Shown: one piece after another, positions 47,134 to 58,873 of the stretch
Layout of the letters: each line of letters starts with the position of its first letter
Numbering within the stretch: position 1 is the stretch's first letter
NCBI GenBank assembly: GCA_038363925.1
Contig: JAQQWL010000002.1
Location: 2,108,001 to 2,172,000 of the forward strand
Reading direction: 5' to 3'
DNA: 64,000 nucleotides
Source of the DNA: Apiospora phragmitis
Taxonomy: Eukaryota; Ascomycota; Sordariomycetes; Amphisphaeriales; Apiosporaceae
Translations under genes and position numbers: made by a program
Notes under the pieces: generated by a model
Database searches by the model: none
Told to the model about the DNA's origin: nothing
What the model saw: only the letters and a program-made list of their open reading frames with translations

Positions 47134-48393
47134 TTAGAGGGTGGTAACACCGACGGCAACAGCCACGATGGCGGTGAAGGCAGCGGAGAAGATCTGGACA
47201 GAGTTTCCAGCGCTGGCAGTGGGAACAGGGGTGCCAGAGGAAGCGGATCCAGCCTGCGAACCAGAGCCGGAAGCAGGGCTGGAGCCGGAAGAGCCGGAGC
47301 CAGACTCGGAGCCGGAGCTAGCGGATCCAGAGCCGCTGGGAGAGGCACTGCCGGTGGCAGAGCTGGTGCCGGAGGCAGTGGCAGAGCCAGAGGCAGTAGC
47401 AGAGCCCGAGGCAGAAGAAGAGCTACCGGAGTCGGTGGGCGTCTTGAAGGTCTTGGGGCAAGACAGATCGAACTTGGGGGTGGTGGACAGGTTGTCGGTA
47501 ATGGCGAAAGTCTGCTTGTTCTCGCCGTTGGAATCGCGGAGGTTGTACCAGAAGGTAGGGACCTTGTTGAACAGCTGACGGCAGCCGACCTCGTCCCAGT
47601 AGTACTTGGCGTTCTCAATGCTGGGCTGAGCCTGGTCCCACTTGGGGCCGTCGGTAGGCCAGCCAGTCTCGGTGACCCAGATGGGCTTGCCGCCGATGGC
47701 AGCCTTGGCCTTGTCGAAGGCACTGTCGAAGCGCTGGCCGGACTTCTCGATGGAGTTGCCCTTGCCATTCTCGTAGTAAGGGTACTCGTCTAGGCCAACC
47801 CAATCGACGGCGTCAACAACGATCTTGTTGGTGCTGTTTGGCCAGACGTCCCAGGTGTCGACGTGGCCGACGGGGACCTTGGCGAGCGCGCCGTCGGCAA
47901 ACTTCTTCTTGTAGTCTCCGATGAACTTGACGATCTGCTCGGGGCCGTTGCCAATACCGCCCTTGTTGGCTCTGCCAGTGGCGGAGTCACGGTAGAGATC
48001 CTCGCTACCAATGGAGATACCAATGACGAGGTCGGTGAACTTGTTGCCGTACTTGGCAACAGCCTTCTCCAGGGCAGTCAGCTCCTTGTCGATGCTGGTG
48101 GTGCCCGAGGTCCAGATACCCAGAAGGAGGTTGGTCTTGGTCTCAATGGCGGCCTCAAAGGCCTCAATGGGGTCGGATTCGGAGTAGGACTGGATGTTGG
48201 TGTACAGGCGGACCGAGTTGAAGGTGCCGGGGGCGCCCTTCAGGCCCTGGGCCGTCTTGAACTCTTGGAGCCAGTCGGACTTGAACTTGGCCGAGTTGTC
48301 GGTCTTGACGGCACCGGAGTTGAAACCCATCCAGTTCTCGGCAGCGGCGCCGGCGGCGAGCGAAGTCGCGGCAACAGCAGAGGTGACACGCAT
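47134..48393 (-). CDS. eglC: GPI-anchored glucan endo-1,3-beta-glucosidase (GH17, EglC type)
   Basis: Cuts or remodels wall beta-1,3-glucan at the cell surface. Single exon, 419 residues from the ATG at 48393, which opens a signal peptide (MRVTSAVAATSLAAGAAA) followed at once by NWMGFNSG, the GH17 start. The acid/base Glu is in GISIGSED and the nucleophile in IWVTETGWPTDGP, with GLDEYPYYE between them. After the catalytic domain (about residue 310) comes a Ser/Ala/Gly/Thr-rich linker of about 85 residues, probably O-mannosylated, and a hydrophobic C-terminus (FTAIVAVAVGVTTL) for a GPI anchor. The frame on the opposite strand through the Ser-rich part is a shadow. Confidence 0.9.
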   Translation of the reverse strand: MRVTSAVAATSLAAGAAAENWMGFNSGAVKTDNSAKFKSDWLQEFKTAQGLKGAPGTFNSVRLYTNIQSYSESDPIEAFEAAIETKTNLLLGIWTSGTTSIDKELTALEKAVAKYGNKFTDLVIGISIGSEDLYRDSATGRANKGGIGNGPEQIVKFIGDYKKKFADGALAKVPVGHVDTWDVWPNSTNKIVVDAVDWVGLDEYPYYENGKGNSIEKSGQRFDSAFDKAKAAIGGKPIWVTETGWPTDGPKWDQAQPSIENAKYYWDEVGCRQLFNKVPTFWYNLRDSNGENKQTFAITDNLSTTPKFDLSCPKTFKTPTDSGSSSSASGSATASGSATASGTSSATGSASPSGSGSASSGSESGSGSSGSSPASGSGSQAGSASSGTPVPTASAGNSVQIFSAAFTAIVAVAVGVTTL

Positions 48394-51164
48394 TTTGGGA
48401 GATTTTTGTATGGACGCTTGGGAACACAAAGTCGGATGGCCGAAAACGATAGAGGCGGCTTCGTTGCGCTAGAAATAGGGCGCTTTGTGGTTTGTTTGTA
48501 GCAAAGCTGCTGAAGGAGCGTAAGACTGAGTGAGCAAAAGGGCTACCCAATCGGAAGTGGTTGATGGATGAGACGAAACTGAGGGAGAAAAGAGGGAGAG
48601 TAATAAAAAAAGAATGAGGCTCTAGTAGAAGAAAGAGGAAGTCTAGGGGAAGCAGGACGTGAGCTGATGATGGAGTCAATCCCAGTTAGTGTGGACGAAC
48701 GCGCAGGCCAGCTGGGACTGGGGGGTCGCTGGAGGGCGGCGCTACAAGGGACTAGGCCCATTCCAGGGAAGATTTACAGGGAGCTAAGATTCAGGAACAG
48801 GAGTTTCTGCCCACTACCGGCCGTCTGATTGGCCCATTCCGGGAATCTGGGCAGCGTGGCAGTGCATGTTAATCCCGGCTTCTCCCTCCCTACAGGACAG
48901 GGCCCAGGCACCAGAACAGGTACTCTCCCCCAGAACCCTTCTAATCTGCCTTCTGCATCAGAACCAGCACGCTGGAGACACGCCAGGACAGGTCATACGG
49001 CCACTATTGCTATCACTGTCATTAGACTTTTGTTCGTGTTCAGCGCTGTCGCCAAGCCACTAATCACAGAACGACGTTTTCCTATGTATTGATGGATCAA
49101 TGCATTTTGCTCCTATTTGAGGGTGTCCCAGCTGTGCCAGTCACTGATCGACGCATGCCAGATCTAAAGACAGAAGAACACATCCATTCAGCCTTTGCTT
49201 ATTTCCATTGTCAGAATAACGTAGCCTGGCAGCGATTGGACTTTTTTTTATCCGACTGTGTGAAGTAGAGTGATACGGTTTGCTTCAAAGATTCCATAGC
49301 AGTCGCTCGGGCTGCGATCTTCGGTCGAAACAATCAATCAAATGTCAATACCCAGCCCAGGCCGCTTGGCCGCGGTCCTAGTCGCTCATTTCATCCCAAC
49401 CCAGGATATCCGTTGTTTCAAATTCCTCCAATGTCATCATCTGATCTGCACAACGTGGAGAACACATGAAAACCTTATGATGGCACAACTAATACTACTA
49501 CGTCGTACACACACGCTATGGACTGAGCAGAAGGATAGGGCAATACGTGATTCCGTCTAATACGTGCCGTGCCTTGTTTCGATCAACGCAAACTCTACTT
49601 CGTGAACGGCAAGAAATCGCAGACAATACAAACACTTCACAGGGGGCTAGACAGCACAGCAGCTGATGCTCACAGTACCATGCTGATCTCCCCCCGATCT
49701 GCCCATGGATGTTACAACGGTTGATGGGTTTACATATGAGTGATGGTATCCGTAGGTGGCATTAAATTGTGGTTCTCCAATCATCTTACTCTAGTCCTCC
49801 GGTCGCATAGATCTTCATAGCATATGGCCTGTAACCCGTAAGACTGCGGTATGCACCGACAGAAGTGCTGACTCTTCCAGAAACACGGGTCTCGCTATCA
49901 GGGCCGTTCTACGCATCGCTCTACCTTGAATCACCATCGTAATCATACAGACATGCGCTTGTATCTCCATCATCCTCAGAAGTGTCAGGAGTCACGGGTG
50001 TCCAAGCGCCATTGATCCGTGTGGGCGCAATCCACATCAGGTCAAATTTCAACATACGAAGCCAGCCCCTCGATTCCCACGCTCTTATTCGAACGTCCAA
50101 TATACGTATACGGGTACTAAGCTTGCCGCTTCTCCCGTTGATTCTTGAAACGAAGGTGTCGCCGAAGACACCCCGGATTCCTAAAAAATAGTTATGGGAT
50201 TCGATGGAATTTATATTCGAATGCCCCAATATGCCGCCGTATCGATAGTTTCCATTGGCAGTACAGGAATCCTCCAGCTCTGGGCACCATAGCGTTCGAT
50301 CCATAATTCGAGTAAGGGGGACAGGACATCGCTGGTTTGCTTTGAAAGACCTGCGTGAACTTGGGTCCACTTGCTGAAGAAATCAGTATGAACTGAGAGC
50401 CAGCTATACTTGGCAAAAGCTCGAAACGTCCAGTTAGACAGAGGGGATGCGGGCGACCACCACCTACGTCTGGACTCCATGGACGATAACCTTACACCAG
50501 AGCATTGTATGCTTGATGCAATACCGGCGCGGTGCAACTGGGCTTATTGTGAACTTGAGATGGCTTTGGGCATCTCAGCCAGCTCGCCGGCTGCAAGTTT
50601 TCGATGGTTATATCAGGGAGGTGGCAGCAACAGTGTAGCGCTTCATCCTGGCAGACTAGGTTAGGCACTGTCAGTGGACGAGGCTAGACGTATAGTAATT
50701 ATGTCTAACAAATGAATGAATAAGTAAGTATGCAACATTACTTTTCTGTACCATAGCAACCCAAGTTCGTGGTCTCTGCATTTACGAGAAAGAACTCCTT
50801 GATCCGCATACCAGATGTTCTGCCACGATACATCAATTTTGCCGGTGCTTTGCAAGTGATTTTGGAAAGGAGAGTGTGTATATTGAGAATTTATATACTC
50901 TATAATTTCGTATAATGCAAAACATCCATACCGTTGGAAGTAACAGCTCTGTCCTTATTAAACCGTACCAGTCTGGGACACGTTGTCCCAAACACTGGTA
51001 GCACCCACTCAGGCAGTGCCCCTGGAGTCACGAGTAGACAAAATGAGCACATTCACCACATATGCGCATGCTACCATTGAAGTAATGATACCACTGGTGT
51101 CATTTTTTATCTTTCTTTCTCCTTTTTGACTTGTCCCCATCAGTCGACCTGACAAGAACTAAGT
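48394..51164. other. Long intergenic region with unassigned minus-strand frames
   Basis: 2.8 kb. The first kilobase is the GH17 promoter with C/T-rich leader. Two overlapping minus-strand frames at 49921-50537 are listed separately. No repeat or mobile-element motif was recognised. Confidence 0.5.
49921..50537 (-). pseudogene. Unassigned protein-like frames, possibly a decayed gene
   Basis: Two adjoining minus-strand frames have protein-like composition: one with WLSVHTDFFSKWTQVHAGLS (50211-50537) and a later one with GVFGDTFVSRINGRSG (49921-50370). A sequence ending TTTTTTAG near 50180 could be an acceptor between them, but I find no convincing start and no known domain. It may be a remnant of a larger gene or chance. 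Confidence 0.22.
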
Positions 51165-52471
51165 TTACTTCGAGGTGTCCGACTGGGTGTAGACCAGGAT
51201 GCGGCTCACTCCGCCACAGACACTGTTAGAGAAAGACATATAACGTTAGCCTCGAATTGAAATTATGACCATCGGAGTGAAGAGCATAATTAGATGGGGG
51301 GAAAGGGGGAGCCAGAGTCTCGATCTAATCTTGGTAGAGGAAGAAGAAGAGATGTTGCCCGCGAGGGATGAGGTATCTATATTCAGGACAGGGAGCAGAA
51401 GAAGGGACAAGTAGAAACTTACGCGGCAGCATCACCAGTGCAGCCCATGTCGCACTCCGCCATGTCGACGGGGTCGTAGTTGGGCATCATGTTGGAGCAC
51501 CAGCACTCGCTGCCGTACTCGAGGCCGGCATAAGTGTAGCTACCGAGGGAGCACGCGTCGATGCAGTTCTCGACAGTCATCTGGCGGTGGTCCATGTATC
51601 CCGAAGGATGGTCGGGCAAGAGGCGGTGATTCTTGTCCATGTCACTAAATACGCACAGTTCGTTAGTCACTTCTGTATGTATGTACATAACTGATGTGTC
51701 GATCACCCAGTCTGGGCTGTTGCGACTGGGAAAAGGGAGCGAGGGAGCGAGCAACCCGTACGAATGATGTTGGAAGTAACAATGGGTGCAGGAGAACACT
51801 TACGCATAGCATGTTGGGTTCCAGTAGCCGCGCCACTCGGGCTCGGGAGTAGGCGGACCATTGATTGGATCATAGTTGCCCTTGTAGAACATGCTCAGCG
51901 CGAGGACGCCGCCGCAGCTCTCCGTGTCGTCGCCGGGGCAGTTCATGTTGCATACACTGGGATCAACAGGGTTGTTGGCGCCCTCGATCGCGTTGCCACA
52001 CCCTGTTTGAGATTGGAGTTAACAAACACCCTCCATATCACTGGCCTACACTGGCACCCCACGAAAAGGGGTAAGCATAGTAGTAGTAGTAGTAGAAGCA
52101 GCATAGAACATACAGCATTCCCTGCCGAGCTCGAGACCGGCAAGGTTGTAGCCCGCAGTATCGCATGCCTTCTGACACTCCAAGGGCGAGTTAATGTCAC
52201 TGGGGTCGTAGCCGGGAACGTTCAAGGCCCGGACATTATCCGCGCCATCACTACCACATGAGAAGATGGTTAGTTAGACTCGCGAAACCGCTTTCATCAA
52301 GTGAAGAGATAAGGGTGTTTTCCATCGTACTTACCTCCAGCAAGGATCGGAAGTAGGGCTCCACCAAGAGTCCCTGGGCTCGATATCGCGTCCCGGCAAG
52401 GGTCGCGGAACGGCCTTGGCGGAGACGGCCAAGGAGCCGGCGAGCAGGGTAGCTAGAGCAGCTGCGTACAT
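51165..52471 (-). CDS. Secreted protein with two WSC domains
   Basis: Five exons (52335-52471, 52114-52250, 51804-52002, 51423-51644, 51165-51222) join in phase to 250 residues. A signal peptide (MYAAALATLLAGSLAVSAKA) precedes two WSC modules, carbohydrate-binding domains with eight Cys. The first runs from SPLECQKACDTAGYNLAGLE through GRECWCGNAI to NMNCPGDDTESCGG. The second has ENCIDACSLGSYTYAGLEYG, then SECWCSN and ECDMGCTGD, ending CGGVSRILVYTQ. There is no transmembrane segment, so this is a free secreted or wall-bound lectin-like protein rather than a Wsc stress sensor. The second intron holds a run of TAG triplets near 52080-52098. Confidence 0.88.
52080..52098. repeat. TAG trinucleotide microsatellite in an intron
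   Basis: A short perfect run of TAG units lies in the second intron of the WSC gene (52003-52113). It is likely to vary in length between strains. It does not touch the splice sites. Confidence 0.7.
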
Positions 52472-53468
52472 GATGGACGAGATGAGATGACTTTAGTTTT
52501 CTTCCTCTTCTCGTGCTTTGTTCTCGTTGTCGATACCTGTCCACGACCCAGTCCTATAGTTGGTTCCCTTGAGAGTCTGACTGAGAAGCACGGAATGATC
52601 TCTTCACTGGACCCTCGAGATGACTCTGCCTATATACCAGCACCATCGGCAGTGCATTATTGCTGAGAGTACCTCTCTGGCAAGGTACACTGATACAGAC
52701 TTACCCGACGCGAGGTTGAGGGGCCCGATGGACTGTGAAGGTCTAGGGTAGCTTTGCTGTCCGTTGAACTCAATTGCAGATCTGGTTACTGAAATGTTCT
52801 AGAGCGTGCCGTAGCCTTGTTACTATTCGGAAGCGATGCGCGGCTACACGCAACCTTTGTAAAGCTTGAAGGGTATCTCCATGGGGCTCTGGTATTCCAA
52901 CCCCTCGATTGCGGGCCGAGACTGAATCTGGCTCAGGAAGACAGCTTCATTTGCTTCAGATGGCGTATAAGTGCGGATGTCTAATTCCTCCTACATGTGA
53001 ACCTGCGCCTCGGGTGTGCCATAAAGTGAATGGCCCGGCTGGCCGACCAATGGTCGGTTCCTCTAGCTAATACCCGACCTATCACGTCCTACAAGTCAGG
53101 AGATATGCTTTCGGTTCACGCAGCGACAGTCGCCTACGCATTTTGCGTAGTTCATGTAAATCCAGATGGGCAAGCAAGTATCAAGGACCGAAGTGCAGTG
53201 ATCATATTACAAGTTTGTCTATTCGTTGTCCTTTGCTCAAAACCATGCAGTGCCTTCTAGACCCAGATCGAACAGCCCTCCGCTTGTACCTGGCATCAAA
53301 AGCTTACGCCACGGCATGCTTGCGGTTTGGCCGACGCCGATCTAATTCATCAACGTACATAATCATAGAGCACCACTATCCCGCTAAAACCCGTCAATTG
53401 TAGCCGATGACCCCATCGTGTCTTCATCGCTAAGCAGGGGTATCTATCATGTCTCCTTATCTCCTGCC
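52472..53468. other. Intergenic region WSC / acl2
   Basis: Promoter of the WSC gene and 3' flank of acl2. Frames at 53030-53403 have no domain. Confidence 0.55.
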
Positions 53469-55425
53469 TTAACCCTGGAACTCCTGAACCTTGCCCTCCT
53501 CCCACTTTCCGGGGACGAGCGCCAGGGGGACGATACCTGACACGTGCATCTCGGGGCCAAAGATGTGAGCAGTGAGACCAAGCTCTTGTGTCGCGGCCTT
53601 CATGTTCTTAAGACCTTCTTGGTAGTTGGGACCGGCACGTCGCACCCAGATCTGGACGTTGTGCTCGTTCAGTTGCTTCGCGTAGTCACGCAGAGCCCGG
53701 ATGACACCCTTGAACGTGGAGGCGACGTTGGTGAAGTTGGCGATACCTCCACCAATGAAGAGAACCTTGCCCTTGGGGTCCATGGGTGCACGGAGCATGA
53801 GGTCGAGGACTGTGCGGGCGTAGTGGTAGGTTTGCGACTCGGTGGGAGCACCAGAGTACTCACCGTAGTTGGCAAGCTCGTCGGCGAAGCCAGCTGAAGC
53901 GATGGCATCGGCGTAGACGACGGAAGCACCGCCACCAGCGACCAGGGTCCAGATGCGCCCGTTGCCGTTCAGGACAGTAAGCTTGAGAGACGCACCAGTC
54001 TTGGCATCGAGCTCAGCAATATAAGCCTCTTCCTTAGACAATTCACGTCCGAAGGGAGCAGGGAACTCCATGGGGGGACCGGCGTCAATGCTGATCTTGT
54101 CACCCGCAGAGGATTGCGCCATGATGCCCAGGTTGGCAGGCGATCGTGCAATAGCCCACTTGACACCACATTCGAAGTCAGCTGTCTGATCGAGCTTGGC
54201 AGCAAGATCGAGGAAGTGGACTTCAGCAGAGGTGGCATCGGCGTTGGGGATGACCACAAGGGGGTTGATCTCGAGGTAGGTGAATTGGCAGTCGACATAG
54301 ACGGCGTACAGACGTGAGATGAAGTCAACCAGGACATTGTGGACACCCTGAGGAACCTTCTTCAGGAGAGTGGAAGCAATCTCCTCGTTTGAAGGGTACT
54401 CGGACAGGTCAACAGGGATCAACAGCTTCTCGGCCTTTGCGTCAACATCACCAACATCGACACCACCCTCGTGGGTGAAGAGAATCCAGTCGCCCTATTT
54501 ACGTCCAGTTAGTCATGATGCTCTCGCGCCTTTGTAAATGGGTAAATGATAGGATGTCGCTGGGTACAACTGGGGACGGGGTTGTTTCGGGGCTACACCG
54601 CGTTTGCGGTAGGTGGGTTGCGTTCTTTGAGGGAGGAGTGGGTGCCCAAGCAAAGCGGTTTAGCCTCCGTTCGCCCGTAGAGGCCCTTGAGCTCGTGGTT
54701 CCAGATGAGCGCAATAAATATGCCTTCACAACCACTTGGTAGGAACGCATTCTTTTTTGCGACATTACTCCGCAGCCCGCCTCGGCTTTCGTGAACACTT
54801 CATTTTCAAGAACCCACCCCCGATCTTCATTTTTCTTTCTCTTTCTGAACAAAACGTCCTGTGTGAACACCGCACCGCCGAAGCCTGGCTTGCAGTGCAG
54901 AGTCGGCATGTCGGCATGTCGGCTTGTTGGTGCACAACTGGACCGGATTACATCGGGATGACGAAATCAATGGGTTTTACTCACTTCTCTGACGGAGTTG
55001 ATGTTGATGTAGTATTCGGTATCGGAAGGATGAGGCACGAAAGGCTCAACCAAGAACTGGCGCAGGACACCCTCGACGTGCTCAACCTTCTGAAACTTGC
55101 CAGCTCGCTCAGCAATCCAGGCCTTGGCCTCGGGCCACGGCTTGTTCAGAGCTAGCAGGCCGCTCTTGCCTCGTCGCTTGATCAGCTGATCGGGCTTTGC
55201 GACGAACTTGGCGTCGGCTTGGAGAAGCCACGGGTAGGTGACCTCGGCCTGGTCCAGAACGGCACTGACCTCAGCATCCTCGGGGAAGTAGAGAGATGCT
55301 AATCTCGGAGGAGCGTTGTGCGTGGTGGGCTTGGGCAGAGGGGTGGGCTTGATGACGGGTGCCCGGGTGAGGTGGTAGTTGAGGATGGCCTTGCCGTCGG
55401 CCTCGAAAATCGACTTGGCGGACAT
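53469..55425 (-). CDS. acl2: ATP-citrate lyase subunit 2 (ATP-grasp and citrate-binding part)
   Basis: Works with the acl1 product as one enzyme that turns citrate, CoA and ATP into cytosolic acetyl-CoA and oxaloacetate for lipid synthesis and acetylation. Exons 54985-55425 and 53469-54494 are joined across a 490-base intron, long for this window, and give 488 residues, the usual length of the ascomycete small subunit. The N-terminal ATP-grasp part has [31 protein letters not shown] and [13 protein letters not shown]. The C-terminal citrate-binding part carries [30 protein letters not shown] and the [16 protein letters not shown] loop. acl1 lies head-to-head to the right. Confidence 0.95.
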
Positions 55426-58400
55426 TTTGTGGAAGAGTCTCGAGGTTTGCAGATGAGTCTGATTATCTCAACAGTGGCTCTGTTCTATGGTTGTCTGCGA
55501 AGTTGTCGAGAGGAAATCGTCAGCAAAATAAGTTCTTGGTGGGAAGCATCTGAGTGGTGCTTCTCCGTCCAAAGTGCGAGTGCAGGAGTCGGCATGGGAA
55601 CTTCCCACCGGACTTGTAGCGACTTGATTGCTTCCAGTGGATTCGGCTTTGGTGCGTGGATGCCAGTTTGCAGCAACAACACCGAGGATTGGGATTCAAT
55701 GCCAGCAAGCAACTGGGATCTTAGCTTACCTCTTGTGCAATGATGCCAGCAGTTTTCTCTCTCTCAAATTGGGAGGAAGCTGAGAAGTTACGATCCGATG
55801 GCGGGAAGAGAGTGAAGAGGCTGTAACAGTTGGAAAACTGGACAGCAGGAAGGAGCACTTGAAGATGTGGGCAGGCAGTGTCTGGAGAATCGGAATTGAT
55901 GGCAGCAAGAACGGGGATGTCATTCGAAAATTTCGAGGTGCAATGGAGGAATCAATGGCGGGAAGCTCTCCCATTTGGTTTGGGCCGGTTTGGGGGGCGT
56001 ATACTTTTGGCTCTCAGGGCCCCCCCGTCCGTCTGCTGGCGCAAGAGCGTGGGACCGGTTTTTCCCTCCATTGTTCAGTGCGTTGCTTCTCTCCATTGGC
56101 GTTGGCATTGGCATTGGCTGGCCTTGCAGCTACTCTGCTCTCTTCCTCTCTCTACACTTACTACACCGTACCCGGGCAACTGTGTTGCTCCTGCAGGCTG
56201 TGGTGCACGGGATCCTCGCTCTCTCTCTCTCATTCTCTTTCTGACTCCATCACCCCTCCTCCCCCTTCTTGCTTCTCTCAAATCCCAATCTCACTCTTTT
56301 GGAGGGGTCACGCTAAATCAGGACGCTAAATCCAATGGCGAGTGCCCACCGCAACTTTAGCATGGAGTACCGGGGCTGTACCTCTCCCAACCCATTGGGG
56401 AATTTCCCTCGGCGCTGCTAACCCCGGCGTAGTCAGCCACGGCCGAAGTACCGGATACCCCAACAAGAACTCCCCGGGCTCGGAACATTGGCGTGCAACT
56501 TTGAGGTTGTCGTCGATTGCACTCGGGGTTAGGAGGTCACCACGCCACTTCGTACGGGTTTCCGTTCCACGACGGAATCTCATCGAAGCCCCTGCGGGTT
56601 GAATCTGACGTGCACTGATCTGTTTGAAGACACACGGCAACAAGCAGAAGCAGACCCATGCCTCGCTTACAGTGAGACATGAGCGAGCTTAGAATCCTCA
56701 TCGGCGCATTCTGCACGCAAGGAGCGGCATCGTTGATATTAGATTTATCATAATTGCTAGCTGATTTGTAGCTTTAGCTACAGAGAATAGTTTCTCGTCT
56801 ATCCCCCTTTAGTTTCAGATGAAATTTCTCTAACGATCAGCCGCTGCGCTGATCAAAGGCAACCCGTCTTGAGATAAGATGATCGATGTCCGAATATGGG
56901 ACCATTTTGGGGGTGATCCGGACTCAACGTCCGGGAGGTCCGCGACATATCTAGACTATCCGGAGACGTTTATGGTAATCATCCGATTACCCAAACATTG
57001 TGCATTGAGGGCACTTTTAGAGACACTCCCGAGTGCGACACCGAGTGCGGTGCGCGAGTGTTCGGAGTACCTATCTGAAGGTTGTTATGTCAGCTTAGCA
57101 TCGCTCATGCAACAACCTTCTATCCTCCGAAAGCTATAGGCGATACCTGGAGCTATTCGCCAAGGCGGCATTTGAGTGCGATGCTGTAATCGCGTCTATT
57201 ATAGCCAATATGTCATGGGACCTGACTCGTTCCAGTGAACGAATCCCCGTCGTCTCGGCGAATAATTCGCAATCATGCTGGTTGTTGCTCTCGGGGCTGC
57301 ACAGCCGTTGGCAGCATAGCCCTGAAGTACCCGGTACTTCGGAACAGGCGGGGGCATGGACAGTCAGGTCCGTCGACTAAGACCACTGGCCAAGTACCCA
57401 AGCGGTTCCCGGGGCCCGACACCAACCAAAAAAAGATGGCCAGAAAGTTCGGACCCCTGCATGATCCTCAGGGTCGATGGAGGGGTTCTCCCATCCTCAA
57501 CTCCAATTGCTGGCCCATCAGCTTGGTCAGACTCGAGTCGGTCAGCTTAATCAGACCAACAAACTCAGCCCACTCACACACAATCGCCCAAGACTAGCGG
57601 TCCAGCAACAGCGCATTGGCGTAGCGACAAGGCAAACCCAGGCACCGGCGGCACCGCCAAAAACCGACTTCAACAAGTCTAGGAGAATTTTACCCCAACT
57701 ATTGTTCCGAGCGAGGTTGATGGTCAAGTGTGCTACAACGACGGACGGGTACGGGATCCAATTCTTTGAGATTGTTCTTGCCATACGGCGCTGGTTTCGA
57801 ACAAAATAAAAACAAAACAAAACAAAAAAACGGCATTCGCAACCGATCAGGTCAGATTAGGGTAGGTCTCATCGAACCCAAGAGAACAACGGCTTCTTCC
57901 CGGTGCAGGCGCCTCTGCAGGACGGTATTGGGGGCCCCCTCGCAGCTGCATCTCACAATTGGATTCCCTAGGATTCCCAGGCCTGCAAGTACTTGGGTAG
58001 TGCTACTCACTAACAACGAGCCAGACAGGATCGATCTGATTGGCTCACCTCTTTTGGCATTGCCTAATCCCTACTAGCCCCCGCGGCCAAATATCGATCA
58101 ATTCAATTTGGGTGAATTTGGGGGGGAGCTTCTTAGGTTAGTTGTGCTCTGCAGTGTGTCGTTCCTGGCGGGCACTTGACTTTACAAGCTCCAAGTCTGT
58201 GCAATCTTGGAACCCCCCAAGTTTTGCTCCATCCCCGTCGTCGGTACCCATTGCAAGCCAAAGTCGACTCTCAGTCAACCCGAAAAAAGCTCGACCTCCC
58301 TCCCCAAACTGCTTCCCCATTTGAGGATTATCCATTCATTCCGTTTCCTCCCACTTCAACTTGGTCATTGTTGCTTCATATACCCTCTGTGCGAAGCTCA

Positions 58401-58873
58401 GAAAACACTCTGAGGTCCAACACATTTGTCCACCAAGAAGGTATGTATCTGATTTGCCTTGTTCTACCTTTTGCTGCCTCCCCGCCGCACTTACCCTGCG
58501 TTGCTGCGGTGTCTTTGGTGGGAAACTCCAGCTGGTGTAACTCGTTGTCTCTTCCGTAAAGGACTCGGGATGGATCGTGCTCGGACTTGAGAAAAGATGG
58601 TTTGGTCGCTGGCCAAACCCGATTCTCAAAGACCTGGTCGTGTTTCCCACATCTCCAGAATAACACTCCGTCCTGAAATTCTGACGAGAGCCATTTGATA
58701 TCGTACTTCCTAATTCTGCGGGCCTCTCCTGGTTGTTATCGTGTGGCTTTGGAAAGCTTCATACTGTTCTTTTCAAGCAGATCCCAGGGTGTTTGTTGCA
58801 ATTCATTCACTAACAGCGTTTGTGACTTGAACAGACCTCCAATTAGCCAGTCCTGGGAATTTCCATACGCAAG
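55426..58873. promoter_or_regulatory. Divergent acl2-acl1 regulatory region with likely 5' UTR introns
   Basis: 3.4 kb separate the two start codons. Both ends show splice-like borders in non-coding leaders. On the minus strand a GTAAGC donor at about 55733 is followed by an AG near 55465, just upstream of acl2. On the plus strand a GTATGT donor near 58441 is followed by AACAG near 58835, just before acl1. Pyrimidine-rich tracts flank both. The middle part (56650-58080) has no gene that I can support. The frames there are short and mutually overlapping. Confidence 0.5.

Noticed and set aside
44230..48393. A secondary-metabolite cluster around the FAD monooxygenase
   Set aside because: No backbone synthase, transporter or pathway regulator lies nearby; the neighbours are LCB3 and a wall glucanase.
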